Assembly: GCF_003583765.1 (NCBI RefSeq)
Contig: NZ_QXQA01000016.1
Coordinates: 62,001 to 126,000, forward strand
DNA length: 64,000 bases
Direction: 5' to 3'
Source of the DNA: Paenibacillus nanensis
GTDB lineage: Bacteria > Bacillota > Bacilli > Paenibacillales > Paenibacillaceae
The stretch's first letter is position 1. Each line of letters begins with the position of its first letter. The notes under the pieces were generated by a model, which saw nothing but the letters and a program-made list of their open reading frames with translations, was not told the DNA's origin and made no database searches. Below are positions 7,278 to 15,606 of this stretch, in pieces. The translations under genes and the position numbers were made by a program.

Positions 7278-8762
7278 TTGAACAAGTTCGAGCTTCCGGC
7301 GTTGAACCATACGGATGACAGCCTTGCGCTGCATACGGACAAATATCAAATCAATATGACGCAGGCTTATTGGCAGGACGGCATGCAGAACCGCCAAGCG
7401 GTGTTCGAGGTCTACTTCCGCAAGCTTCCGTTCCACAACGGCTTTGCCGTCTTCGCGGGCTTGGAGCGCGTCATTCGGTATCTTCATGAATTCCGCTTTA
7501 CGGAGAGCGACATCGACTATCTTCGGGAGGACGGCTATAGCGAGGAGTTTCTCGCCTATCTTCGGACGCTCCGGTTTACGGGAACGCTTCGTTCGATGAA
7601 GGAAGGCGAGCTTGTATTCGCGAACGAACCGATCATGCGGATCGAAGCGCCGCTTGCCGAAGCCCAGCTGGTTGAGACGGCGATCTTAAACATCGTGAAC
7701 TACCAGACGCTGATTGCAACGAAGGCCGCCCGCATCAAGCATGTCGTCGGCGAAGAACCCTGCATGGAGTTCGGCACCCGCCGGGCGCAAGAGCTGGACG
7801 CCGCGATTTGGGGAACAAGAGCCGCTTACCTTGCAGGCTTCGGCGCAACGTCGAACGTCAGAGCGGGGAAGCTGTTCGGTATTCCGGTATCGGGGACACA
7901 TGCTCATGCCATGGTGCAGGCTTACCGGGATGAGTACAAGGCCTTCGCCCAATACGCGGAAACCCACAAGGATTGCGTATTCCTAGTCGATACGTACGAC
8001 ACGCTGAAATCGGGCGTTCCTACCGCCATTCAAGTGGCGAAGGAGTTCGGTGACCGTATCCGCTTCAGAGGCATTCGGCTGGATAGCGGCGATTTGGCTT
8101 ATTTGTCGAAGGAAGCCCGCCGGATGCTCGATGCGGCCGGCTTTACGGAGACCAAAATCTACGCTTCGAATGACCTCGATGAGCAAACGATCATTAACCT
8201 GAAAGCGCAAGGCGCGCAAATCGATGTGTGGGGCATCGGAACAAAGCTCATTACCGCCTATGACCAGCCCGCGCTAGGGGCTGTCTACAAGCTCATATCG
8301 ATTGAGGACGAGAACGGGACGATGGCGGATACGATCAAAATCAGTTCGAATCCGGAAAAAATTTCGACGCCGGGGCGCAAGCGGGTATTCCGAATCGTGA
8401 ATAAGGCGAGCGGGAAGTCGGAGGGCGATTACATCGCGCTGGAGCACGAAGAGCCGCAGAACGAGGATCATCTGCACATGTTCCATCCCGTCCACACCTA
8501 TATTGCCAAGTTCGTTTCGAGCTTCGAGGCTAGAGAGCTGCATCACACGATTTTTGAAGACGGAAGCCTGGTCTACCCGATACCCGCTCTGCAGGAGATC
8601 CGCGAGTTTGTGCAGGCCAATCTTCAAGTGTTATGGGAAGAATACAAGCGTACGCTCAATCCGGCCGAATACCCGGTGAACCTCAGTAAAGCATGCTGGG
8701 ATAACAAAATGCGTCTCATCGAGGAAGTGCGGCAAAAGGTGCAGCAGACGATGAAGGCGTAG
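7278..8762 (+). CDS. pncB: Nicotinate phosphoribosyltransferase
   Basis: The product has 494 residues from a TTG start with an AAGGGG site. It converts nicotinate and PRPP to nicotinate mononucleotide, with ATP hydrolysis. Family marks include 'TDKYQINMTQAYW' near the N-terminus, 'EFGTRRAQ', the His of 'VSGTHAHAMV' (the phosphorylated residue in this family) and 'RLDSGDLAYLS'. Length and order are normal for the Gram-positive type. It lies between pncA and nadD with minimal spacing. Confidence 0.95.
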   Translation: MNKFELPALNHTDDSLALHTDKYQINMTQAYWQDGMQNRQAVFEVYFRKLPFHNGFAVFAGLERVIRYLHEFRFTESDIDYLREDGYSEEFLAYLRTLRFTGTLRSMKEGELVFANEPIMRIEAPLAEAQLVETAILNIVNYQTLIATKAARIKHVVGEEPCMEFGTRRAQELDAAIWGTRAAYLAGFGATSNVRAGKLFGIPVSGTHAHAMVQAYRDEYKAFAQYAETHKDCVFLVDTYDTLKSGVPTAIQVAKEFGDRIRFRGIRLDSGDLAYLSKEARRMLDAAGFTETKIYASNDLDEQTIINLKAQGAQIDVWGIGTKLITAYDQPALGAVYKLISIEDENGTMADTIKISSNPEKISTPGRKRVFRIVNKASGKSEGDYIALEHEEPQNEDHLHMFHPVHTYIAKFVSSFEARELHHTIFEDGSLVYPIPALQEIREFVQANLQVLWEEYKRTLNPAEYPVNLSKACWDNKMRLIEEVRQKVQQTMKA

Positions 8763-8774
8763 GAGGGAAGCGCG

Positions 8775-9389
8775 ATGGCCAAGATCGGCATTTACGGATC
8801 GTCCTTCGATCCCGTCACGAATGTCCACTTATGGACGGCGAGCACCGTCGCTCACCGCTGCAAGCTGGATAAGGTGATCTTCCTGCCATGCTCCAGTAAG
8901 CGTCAGGACAAGAAGCTTACCGCATCCGATGAGCATCGTCTCAATATGGTCCGGATCGCCACGGAGGATAACGATAAATTCGAGGTGGACGATTATGAAA
9001 TGAACCAGCTTGGCTGGGAAATCGCCACTTACCTTACGCTGAAGCATTTTCGCGAGAAATATCCGGGCGACGACATCTACTTCATCATGGGTGCCGACCT
9101 GCTGATTGACATTGGGGAAGGCAAGTGGAGGCATGCCGAGGAATTGATACGCGACAACAAGTTTATCGTGATGGCGAGAGACGGCATCAATATGCTCGCC
9201 GCCATCAGCAAATCGCCCATTCTACGCAATGCCGACGACGGGCAAACGTTTCACTTGATCGATAAAGGCCTTGCCATGGAAATCAGCTCGAGCTATATCC
9301 GGGATGAGTTCAAGATGGGCGGCGAGCCGCGCTACCTGATGCCGGATAAGGTCTATGCTTATATAAAAAGCCATGCGTTATACAAATAG
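8775..9389 (+). CDS. nadD: Nicotinate-nucleotide adenylyltransferase
   Basis: The product has 204 residues. It adenylates nicotinate mononucleotide to deamido-NAD. The nucleotidyltransferase N-terminus is '[19 protein letters not shown]', and the C-terminal 'ISSSYIR' is the ISSTxIR motif. The (H/T)xGH motif is TNVH here, so the usual glycine is replaced by valine. The second His is kept, so activity is plausible. AGGAGGG precedes the ATG by about 7 nt. The gene sits directly between pncB and nadE, which supports the assignment. Confidence 0.9.
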   Translation: MAKIGIYGSSFDPVTNVHLWTASTVAHRCKLDKVIFLPCSSKRQDKKLTASDEHRLNMVRIATEDNDKFEVDDYEMNQLGWEIATYLTLKHFREKYPGDDIYFIMGADLLIDIGEGKWRHAEELIRDNKFIVMARDGINMLAAISKSPILRNADDGQTFHLIDKGLAMEISSSYIRDEFKMGGEPRYLMPDKVYAYIKSHALYK

Positions 9390-9403
9390 GGAGGAGAATA
9401 GCC

Positions 9404-10225
9404 ATGCCAGACATGCAAAAACAAATTATCGAGGCTTTAAATGTAAAGCCGCTCGTCGATCCGAAAGAGGAAATCCGTACCCGTATCGATTTCTTGAAGA
9501 ACTATTGCAAGAAGACCGGCGCCAAAGGTTTTGTGCTTGGAATCAGCGGAGGGCAAGACTCGACGCTCGCGGGACGATTAGCGCAGCTTGCGGCGGAGGA
9601 GCTCCGGGCGGAAGGGTATGAGGCGGCTTTTATAGCAATCCGCTTGCCATATGGCATCCAGCAGGATGAGGAGGATGCGCAGGCGTCGTTAGCCTTCATT
9701 AAACCGGATGAAAGCTTGACCTTTAACATTCAGGAGCCTGTCAATGCGTTAGCTGCGGCCTATGCGGATGCTACCGGCAATGCGCTTGCGGACTATCACA
9801 AAGGCAATGTAAAGGCCAGAATGCGTATGATCGCGCAATATGCCGTAGGCGGCGAACGTCAATGCCTCGTTATCGGCACCGACCATGCAGCTGAGGCGAT
9901 TACAGGGTTTTTCACAAAGTTCGGGGACGGCGGCGCGGACATTCTTCCGTTAACAGGCCTGACGAAAACCCAAGGGCGCGAGCTGCTGATCGAGCTGGGC
10001 GCTTCGGAACGGCTTTATCTGAAAACGCCGACGGCAGATCTGCTCGACAACAAGCCGCAGCAAGCGGATGAGACGGAGCTTGGCCTGGAATATGCCGTTC
10101 TTGATCAATATTTGACGGGCCAAGAGGTCGCTCCGGAAGCGAAGGCCAATATCGAGCGCCGTTATGCGGGCACGCAGCATAAACGCGAGCTCCCGGTCAC
10201 TCCTTTTGACGAGTGGTGGAAATAG
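9404..10225 (+). CDS. nadE: NH3-dependent NAD synthetase
   Basis: The product has 273 residues, the usual length for the ammonia-dependent enzyme with no glutaminase domain. '[18 protein letters not shown]' is the SGGxDS pyrophosphatase P-loop. '[21 protein letters not shown]' and '[14 protein letters not shown]' complete the NadE signature. It amidates deamido-NAD to NAD in the last step of the pathway. A GGAGGAG site precedes the ATG. A terminator follows the stop, so this is the last gene of the operon. Confidence 0.95.
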   Translation: MPDMQKQIIEALNVKPLVDPKEEIRTRIDFLKNYCKKTGAKGFVLGISGGQDSTLAGRLAQLAAEELRAEGYEAAFIAIRLPYGIQQDEEDAQASLAFIKPDESLTFNIQEPVNALAAAYADATGNALADYHKGNVKARMRMIAQYAVGGERQCLVIGTDHAAEAITGFFTKFGDGGADILPLTGLTKTQGRELLIELGASERLYLKTPTADLLDNKPQQADETELGLEYAVLDQYLTGQEVAPEAKANIERRYAGTQHKRELPVTPFDEWWK

Positions 10226-10242
10226 CTTTTTAAACGCAGTTA

Positions 10243-10272
10243 AAGGCTCCCTTAACAGGGGGCCTATTTTTA
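10243..10272 (+). terminator. Terminator of the NAD operon
   Basis: AGGCTCCC / GGGGGCCT stem followed by ATTTTTAT. Confidence 0.75.
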
Positions 10273-10379
10273 TGCTGTGAATACTTCGTTCATCCAGACT
10301 ATTACAATTATAGTCGGCTGATGGTATTCTTTATTGAGAACGTTTTATCTCCATTAAAAGAAGAGGGTGAGGGACGTGA

Positions 10380-11927
10380 ATGAGACAAATGATTGATTTT
10401 AGAAAAGGAAGGGTGGTATGGGTTTGCGTTCTTATTGCTGCGTTTCTGACAACAAGTACGAACATCAGCTATGCCGATGGGTTTAGCGATCAAGCGGATC
10501 GTTCTCTTCAAGGAACAATAACGGACGAGGCAGGGTTGCCTATCGAAGGCGCGGACGTCCGGGTCGGGGCATATTCTCCGGAAACGGGTTTTCGCTTCCT
10601 AGCTTCCGCTGCAACCGATGCAGAAGGAAAGTATGCCATTTCCTACACTCAATCTGTTTATGATGCCGTCTCTGCCATTCTAACGGTTAACAGCCATGTG
10701 ATCGTCTTCGAGGTGCGGTCCGATACGCTCGATTTTCAATTGCCGGAGGAGAGAGCGGTGATTACCGGAAACATTACTTATGTAGACGAGTTCGCGACGC
10801 CGGTCAGCCAATATCCGATAAGTCTAAGCGTTTATCTGGGCCGCGGAGGCCGGATCCCAATAGCGGATATAACGACGGATTACGACGGCAATTATTCCTT
10901 CTCCATTATTCCGGGCACCTTCCAAACGGCACACGGGCCGAATGCTTTTGAGCTCGTTTATAACCATAACTTCCCCGAAGGAATAGTCGAGTTTCATCTG
11001 GGCGATCGTCTTGTCAGGGATAAACAAGTGACCGATAAGCTGCCAAGCACGCCTTTTAACGGGCGTCTTGAAGTGGATGTAACCGATGAATCGGATGCTC
11101 CGGTCGAAAACGCGGCCGTCGAGCTAGCGGGTACGAATATTCCTCTATATCAAACGGGCCACTACTTTTTCTCGAATGTCATCCGGGGAGGCGCGTATTC
11201 CCTTAAAGTGACGGCTCCGGGCTACTTGCCACAGGAGGCGCCTATCGAGATCAACGGCGGAGTGATTCGGAAGTCGCTGAAGCTTGTTCGATCCGATGAT
11301 ACAGCCCCGGTCACGGAGGCGGAGGTATCGGAGCAGCCCCGCAGCGGAGGCTGGCACAATACGGATGTTCACGTAACCCTAACGGCAGCCGACAATCAGT
11401 CGGGGGTGGAGCGAACAACCTATAGCCTCGATAATGGGAGCACGTGGCGGGTATACGATGGGGGAATTACGCTAAGTCATGAAGGCGAGCATACGCTTCT
11501 CTACCGCAGCCAGGACAAAGCGGGCAATCTTGAGCAAGAGAAGCAGCTAGGTGTGAAAATCGACAAAACCGCGCCGACGCTGGAGCTCGCTCTTAACCGC
11601 TACACCCTGTCGCCCGCCAATCATAAAATGGTCCCAATCCGCGCCATTGTGGAAGGCTCCGATGCCGGCGCGGGAATCGAGTCCATCCAGCTGACTTCCA
11701 TTACGGTGAGTGATTTTAAACATTCCCCGAAGTCCAAGCCTCATGAGAGCGACATCCAAAATGCCGAGTATGGGACCTACGATACGGCATTCCAGCTCCG
11801 CGCCGAGATTGCGGGCAAAGGCTCGGAGCGCCATTATACAATCCTATACACCGCTACCGATAAGGCTGGCAATCAGTCGACCGCAACGGCAGTGGTTAAG
11901 GTGATTAAACATAAGAAGGGGAACTAG
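10380..11927 (+). CDS. Secreted protein with carboxypeptidase-regulatory-like and bacterial Ig-like domains
   Basis: The product has 515 residues. A signal peptide (residues ~10-32, ending near SYADG) is followed by repeated CarboxypepD_reg-like modules (GTITDEAGLPIEGADVRVG; DESDAPVENAAVELAG). Residues ~300-395 form an OmpL47/Ig-like module (HNTDVHVTLTAADNQSGVER, YRSQDKAGN). A second such segment ends the protein. No catalytic domain or anchor is seen, so it is probably an extracellular structural or adhesive protein. GAGGG lies about 10 nt before the ATG. The gene is monocistronic between two terminators. Confidence 0.7.
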   Translation: MRQMIDFRKGRVVWVCVLIAAFLTTSTNISYADGFSDQADRSLQGTITDEAGLPIEGADVRVGAYSPETGFRFLASAATDAEGKYAISYTQSVYDAVSAILTVNSHVIVFEVRSDTLDFQLPEERAVITGNITYVDEFATPVSQYPISLSVYLGRGGRIPIADITTDYDGNYSFSIIPGTFQTAHGPNAFELVYNHNFPEGIVEFHLGDRLVRDKQVTDKLPSTPFNGRLEVDVTDESDAPVENAAVELAGTNIPLYQTGHYFFSNVIRGGAYSLKVTAPGYLPQEAPIEINGGVIRKSLKLVRSDDTAPVTEAEVSEQPRSGGWHNTDVHVTLTAADNQSGVERTTYSLDNGSTWRVYDGGITLSHEGEHTLLYRSQDKAGNLEQEKQLGVKIDKTAPTLELALNRYTLSPANHKMVPIRAIVEGSDAGAGIESIQLTSITVSDFKHSPKSKPHESDIQNAEYGTYDTAFQLRAEIAGKGSERHYTILYTATDKAGNQSTATAVVKVIKHKKGN

Positions 11928-11936
11928 CAAAGCCGG

Positions 11937-11986
11937 TAGCCGGCGAAAATCGGGATGCATTCCTGCTTTTCGCCGGCTATTTTTCA
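11937..11986 (+). terminator. Strong intrinsic terminator
   Basis: A perfect 13-bp stem (11937-11949 with 11967-11979) is followed by ATTTTTC. Confidence 0.9.
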
Positions 11987-12008
11987 TTCGATGGCTCATA
12001 AAAAACGC

Positions 12009-12038
12009 TTTACATAGGATAGGGGGGTATACTATTAT
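12009..12038 (+). promoter_or_regulatory. Promoter with CsoR-type G-tract operator, upstream of SDR
   Basis: TTTACA (12009-12014), an 18-bp spacer containing TAGGGGGGTATAC, and TATTAT (12033-12038). The same layout occurs before the MFS gene at 15607 and before copZ, so the spacer is a candidate CsoR-binding site. The start codon is about 100 nt downstream, leaving a long leader. Confidence 0.65.
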
Positions 12039-12136
12039 TCATTTAGGGAATGAGATCAACAATATAATACGAAAGGTGGTGAATCCGTACCAGTAACGGC
12101 TACGTTGTAGCTGAATAAGAGATAGGAGCGCTTCGC

Positions 12137-12736
12137 ATGAAAATTTTATTGGTTGGAGCTTCAGGGGTATTGGGGAAAGCCGTGCGCGAAGAGCTGTCGC
12201 CTCGGCATGAGATCGTAACGGCCGGCCGCAACGGCGCTGACGTTACGGTAGACATGGCATCCGTCGAAAGTATATCTGCGATGTACCAAGCCGTTGGTAA
12301 GGTGGATGCGGTTATTAGTACGGCCGGAAGCACGTATTTCGGCCCGCTGGAGGAGCTAACGCCCGAAAATAACGAGATTTCGATTCAGAGCAAATTAAAG
12401 GGACAGGTGAATCTTGTCCTGCTGGGACTGGATCATGTCCGTGATAGAGGCAGCTTTACGTTGACGACGGGCGTCATTATGGACGACCCCATTGCAGGCG
12501 GCGTCTCGTCCGCGATGGCGGGCGGCGCAATCCAGGCTTTTGTGCGGTCCGCCGCATACGAAATGCCGCGCGGCATACGGATTAACAATGTTAGCCCGGG
12601 CGTGCTGATCGAATCGATCGCCAAGTACGGCCCTTATTTTCCCGGGTTTGTGCCTGTACCCGCCGGCAAAGCAGCCCAGGCCTTCCGGAAAAGCGTGGAA
12701 GGGATTCAAACCGGACAAACCTTCACCGTCTATTAA
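12137..12736 (+). CDS. Short-chain dehydrogenase-like protein, atypical active site
   Basis: The product has 199 residues. 'KILLVGASGVLGKAV' is the Rossmann dinucleotide motif and 'AVISTAGSTYFGPL' the NAG-like strand. The usual YxxxK catalytic pair is missing: the matching position reads 'SSAMAGGAIQAFV'. This is seen in a group of short atypical SDRs, so the reaction cannot be predicted. TAGGAG precedes the ATG. The promoter carries a CsoR-type box, implying copper-linked expression, which is unexpected for this family. Confidence 0.75.
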   Translation: MKILLVGASGVLGKAVREELSPRHEIVTAGRNGADVTVDMASVESISAMYQAVGKVDAVISTAGSTYFGPLEELTPENNEISIQSKLKGQVNLVLLGLDHVRDRGSFTLTTGVIMDDPIAGGVSSAMAGGAIQAFVRSAAYEMPRGIRINNVSPGVLIESIAKYGPYFPGFVPVPAGKAAQAFRKSVEGIQTGQTFTVY

Positions 12737-12768
12737 ATTGAGGACCGAAAAACAATAAATTATTTATG

Positions 12769-12815
12769 TGAACGAACGTTAACTATTGACATGTTAACGT
12801 TCGTTCATTTATGAT
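12769..12815 (+). promoter_or_regulatory. Promoter overlapped by a 39-bp TetR-type palindrome
   Basis: TGAACGAACGTTAAC (12769-12783) and its exact reverse complement (12793-12807) flank 9 nt. The -35 TTGACA (12786-12791) lies in the loop and TATGAT (12810-12815) just outside, with an 18-bp spacer. Binding would block RNA polymerase. The left arm recurs exactly before the MBL-tetR pair at 13892-13906. Confidence 0.8.
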
Positions 12816-12859
12816 GAAGGAACAAAAATTTACAACATGAATGAAAAGGAGAGCGCTAC

Positions 12860-13627
12860 ATGAGCATTTTAGTCTACCCTAAGCTTCAAGAGGATCAGCA
12901 GCTAGCGGCGTCTGCGCCTGCGGCAAACGTATGGTTTTCCCTCCTGCTGCGCACGATTTTGTTTCTTGTTTTCGGATTTCTCTTCGTCGGAGCGTTTGCG
13001 CTCGCCGGCAACGAACAGCCGTTTCAATCCGCCCAAAGGTGGTGGCCTTTTCAGGCGATACTGGCAAACGCCGTAACATTCGCGGCGATTCGCTTTTTCC
13101 TTCGCAAGGAGGGCAAGCCGTACAGAAGTCTTTTCGGATTTCAGAGGGGGCGGCTGGGCAAAGATTTGCTGCAGTTTGCCTGGCTGCTCATTGTCGGTTT
13201 TGTTTTGGGCGGCATTCCGCTTTACGTCTTCTCGTATATCCTTCTCGGTTCTTTCGTGCCGCCGGATCTGATGTTCCAGCCTTTGCCGGTATGGGCGGCC
13301 ATCATCGCGCTTGTGGTCTTCCCGTTATCCAATGGTCTCGTTGAAACGCCGACTTATATCGGTTATGCGCTTCCGCGGCTGAAGCGGATTACAGGCAAGC
13401 AGTGGCTGGCAATCTTGCTTGCAGGATTAGCGCTGGCCTTCCAGCATGTCGCCCTGCCGATTGTCGGGGACATTCCGTATATGCTGTGGCGCTTCGCCGC
13501 CTTTATTCCGCTTGGGATCGCAATCGGTTTTATATTTACCCGCACCAAGAAGCTGCTGCCGATCGCCATGGCTCATTATGTGATGGATTTGCAGCTTGCC
13601 GTTACCGTGTTTATATATTCGATCTAA
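12860..13627 (+). CDS. CPBP/CAAX-protease-like membrane protein, degenerate motif
   Basis: The product has 255 residues and about 7 hydrophobic segments. The C-terminal half follows the CPBP (Abi) fold, with 'LAFQHVALP' and 'AHYVMDLQLA' as the His motifs. The first motif, normally EExxxR, reads 'VETPTYIGY': one Glu is kept, the second Glu and the Arg are gone. Proteolysis is therefore uncertain. GAGAG-type RBS about 8 nt before the ATG. It is the first gene after the TetR palindrome and is followed by an HMA-like small protein. Confidence 0.7.
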   Translation: MSILVYPKLQEDQQLAASAPAANVWFSLLLRTILFLVFGFLFVGAFALAGNEQPFQSAQRWWPFQAILANAVTFAAIRFFLRKEGKPYRSLFGFQRGRLGKDLLQFAWLLIVGFVLGGIPLYVFSYILLGSFVPPDLMFQPLPVWAAIIALVVFPLSNGLVETPTYIGYALPRLKRITGKQWLAILLAGLALAFQHVALPIVGDIPYMLWRFAAFIPLGIAIGFIFTRTKKLLPIAMAHYVMDLQLAVTVFIYSI

Positions 13628-13657
13628 AAACGTGATGAGCTAGGAGTTGTGTGCTTC

Positions 13658-13867
13658 ATGAATGACATCAAGGTCAGTGTCGGAAATTTATGCGCCTGCA
13701 AAGAGGCTGCCATTCGGAACGCATTTGCCGGCAGGGGAGCTTTAGCGGCAATAAACGTGCAAGAGGGAATGATCTACATATCCTATGATTCTCGGCTGAT
13801 CTATTTTGTGGAGATGCTGGAGATGATCGAGGAGCAGGGCTGCTCGGTTAAGAAGCTAATAAAATAG
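13658..13867 (+). CDS. Small HMA-like protein with CxC in place of CxxC
   Basis: The product has 69 residues. It aligns end to end with CopZ at 17487 (same spacing, shared pattern ...EEQG/EDQG... near the end). The metal loop reads NLCACKEA instead of GMSCGHC, and a third Cys sits near the C-terminus (EEQGCSVKK). It is a ferredoxin-like HMA-fold protein whose metal or partner is unclear. The ATG at 13658 has AGGAG 11 nt upstream; a GTG at 13649 is too close to that site. It is probably co-transcribed with the CPBP gene. Confidence 0.65.
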   Translation: MNDIKVSVGNLCACKEAAIRNAFAGRGALAAINVQEGMIYISYDSRLIYFVEMLEMIEEQGCSVKKLIK

Positions 13868-13880
13868 GGGCTATTTTTTT
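13861..13880 (+). terminator. Short terminator overlapping the stop of the HMA-like gene
   Basis: AAAATAG-GGG-CTATTTT with further T residues. The TAG stop lies in the left arm. Confidence 0.5.
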
Positions 13881-13891
13881 GGCTTAGTAAG

Positions 13892-13937
13892 TGAACGAAC
13901 GTTAACTATTGTTTAGATCCGTTTGTTCTTATATAAT
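13892..13937 (+). promoter_or_regulatory. Promoter with TetR half-site, upstream of MBL-tetR
   Basis: TGAACGAACGTTAAC (13892-13906) is identical to the arm of the 12769 palindrome. A weaker right arm (CCGTTTGTTC, 13919-13928) follows. TTGTTT (13909-13914), a 17-bp spacer and TATAAT (13932-13937) form the promoter. This fits autoregulation of the TetR gene downstream. Confidence 0.7.
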
Positions 13938-13975
13938 TCTATTATGCAGATGTAGATGAAAACGGAGGCAGCCGA

Positions 13976-14791
13976 ATGCAATACGTATGCACGACATGCG
14001 GCACCCAGTATCCATCGGCGCCAGAAGCTCCGGAGCGCTGCTTGATATGCGATGAAGAGCGGCAATACGTGAATCCGAATGGACAGTCGTGGACGACGCT
14101 GGAGGCGCTGAGAGAAAGCAAGACTTATTCGAATGAGATTAAAAAAGAAGAGGACGGCCTCTACAGCCTATCGACAAGGCCCAGGTTCGCGATCGGTCAA
14201 ACGGCTTATCTTGTCCAAGCCGGCGGCTTCCATCTTCTGTGGGACTGCGTCGCTTACTTGGACGAGCACACGCTGCAGGCTTTAGCGGAGCTGGGCGGGG
14301 TTGACGCCATTGCGATCTCGCATCCCCATTATTATACGACGCATGCAGAGTGGGCGAAGGCTTTGGGCGTTCCGGTCTATCTGCATGTGGATGATAGGCA
14401 ATGGGCCGTAAGACAGGATTCCTCCACGGTATTCTGGTCCGGCGAAAAGCTGGAGCTTGCGCCAGGGCTTGCCTTGCATCGGTTAGGAGGACATTTCGAC
14501 GGGGGGACTGTCGCGCATTGGGAGCAGGGCAACGACGGCAAGGGCGTTCTGCTTACCGGCGATATTATCCAGGTTGTGCAAGACAGGAGATGGGTGAGCT
14601 TTATGTACAGCTATCCGAATCTCATTCCGCTGCCTGCCTTCAAGGTGAAGCGAATTGCCGACAAGGTGAGGGACTTGCCGTTTGACCGCATTTATAACGC
14701 ATTTAACAGAATGGTTAAAGCTAATGCGGCCGAGTCTGTACAAAGATCCGCCGCACGGTATATTCAAGCTTTAGAAGGTAAACATGGTTAA
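13976..14791 (+). CDS. MBL-fold metallohydrolase with N-terminal rubredoxin-like zinc ribbon
   Basis: The product has 271 residues. The N-terminus has two Cys pairs (CTTC at 5-8 and CLIC further on), a rubredoxin-like knuckle. The body is MBL-like: 'AIAISHPHYYTTHAEWA', 'LGGHFDGGTVAHW' and 'LLTGDIIQV'. The canonical HxHxDH is reduced to HPHYYTT, so the metal site is altered. Function is unknown; a redox or thiol-related role would fit the Cys pairs but is inference. It precedes tetR by 44 bp under a TetR-type operator. Confidence 0.75.
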   Translation: MQYVCTTCGTQYPSAPEAPERCLICDEERQYVNPNGQSWTTLEALRESKTYSNEIKKEEDGLYSLSTRPRFAIGQTAYLVQAGGFHLLWDCVAYLDEHTLQALAELGGVDAIAISHPHYYTTHAEWAKALGVPVYLHVDDRQWAVRQDSSTVFWSGEKLELAPGLALHRLGGHFDGGTVAHWEQGNDGKGVLLTGDIIQVVQDRRWVSFMYSYPNLIPLPAFKVKRIADKVRDLPFDRIYNAFNRMVKANAAESVQRSAARYIQALEGKHG

Positions 14792-14835
14792 TATTTGGGG
14801 GCGTAAAAGGTCCAGAATAAGAAGGGGGAGCTAGC

Positions 14836-15471
14836 GTGGAGACGATGTTTCCGAGCCGGGAGGTAGGCCAGACGAAGCGGCGCATACTTGAAGTGGCGAT
14901 CGAATTATTTTCGCAAAATGGGTATTCCGCTGTGTCCGTACGCGAGATTACGAAGCATGTCGGGATCAAAGAAAGCGCCCTTTATAATCATTTCAAAACG
15001 AAGGACGAAATTCTGCAGTCCATTTACCAGCTCTTTACGAATGCGAGCGAGGGGAATGCGCTGCCTTCCGCGGAGCAGCTGGAGGCCATGCTGCAGCAAG
15101 TGGATTTGGAAACCTTTCTGCGCCAAGGCTTCGAGCAATTTCAGCGCACGATCGAGAATCCGCTCTTAACGCAGATTTGGAGAATACTGAATATCGAGCA
15201 GTACCGCGACCAGCGCGCGAGAGAGATTATATTGAACGCCATTTATAAAGGCACCATCGATTTTTTGGAATCGGCTTTCCTGCTGCTTCAGCAGCAGAAG
15301 AAGATCAGGGACACGTTCAGCCCTCGGATGCTGGCTGTTGAATACCAGTATCCGATCTTCGCGATGATGACGGAATATTTGCTGCTTACATTTGACAATA
15401 AGGATACGGACGAGCTCCGGCAAAGAGTGGAGGATCATATCCGTTATTTCAATGATTACGTAAAGGTATAG
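14836..15471 (+). CDS. TetR/AcrR family regulator
   Basis: The product has 211 residues from a GTG start with GGGGGAG about 7 nt upstream. The N-terminal HTH is clear (AIELFSQNGYSAVSVREI, then KESALYNHFKTKDEIL). The C-terminal half is a helical ligand domain without recognisable specificity. It is co-transcribed with the MBL gene. The palindrome before the CPBP gene and the matching half-site before MBL are its best candidate operators. A terminator follows. Confidence 0.85.
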   Translation: METMFPSREVGQTKRRILEVAIELFSQNGYSAVSVREITKHVGIKESALYNHFKTKDEILQSIYQLFTNASEGNALPSAEQLEAMLQQVDLETFLRQGFEQFQRTIENPLLTQIWRILNIEQYRDQRAREIILNAIYKGTIDFLESAFLLLQQQKKIRDTFSPRMLAVEYQYPIFAMMTEYLLLTFDNKDTDELRQRVEDHIRYFNDYVKV

Positions 15472-15488
15472 TCGATGACGCCAAGCCA

Positions 15489-15521
15489 AGCTGCCGCATG
15501 TTCGGCAGTTTTTCTTTTTAG
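15489..15521 (+). terminator. Terminator after tetR
   Basis: GCTGCCG-CATGTT-CGGCAG hairpin followed by TTTTTCTTTTT. Confidence 0.8.
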
Positions 15522-15541
15522 GAGAAATTTTCATTTACCGA

Positions 15542-15571
15542 TTGACATAGGGTAGGGGGGTATACTATATT
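15542..15571 (+). promoter_or_regulatory. Promoter with CsoR-type G-tract operator, upstream of MFS
   Basis: TTGACA (15542-15547), an 18-bp spacer with GTAGGGGGGTATAC, and TATATT (15566-15571). Same geometry as the copZ and SDR promoters. Confidence 0.75.
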
Positions 15572-15606
15572 ATTTGTATCAGACAACGGACAAGGAGAGA
15601 AATAAC

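Noticed and set aside
12074-12136. Leader peptide (short GTG frame) before the SDR
   Set aside because: Only seven codons with no informative sequence; nothing supports translation.
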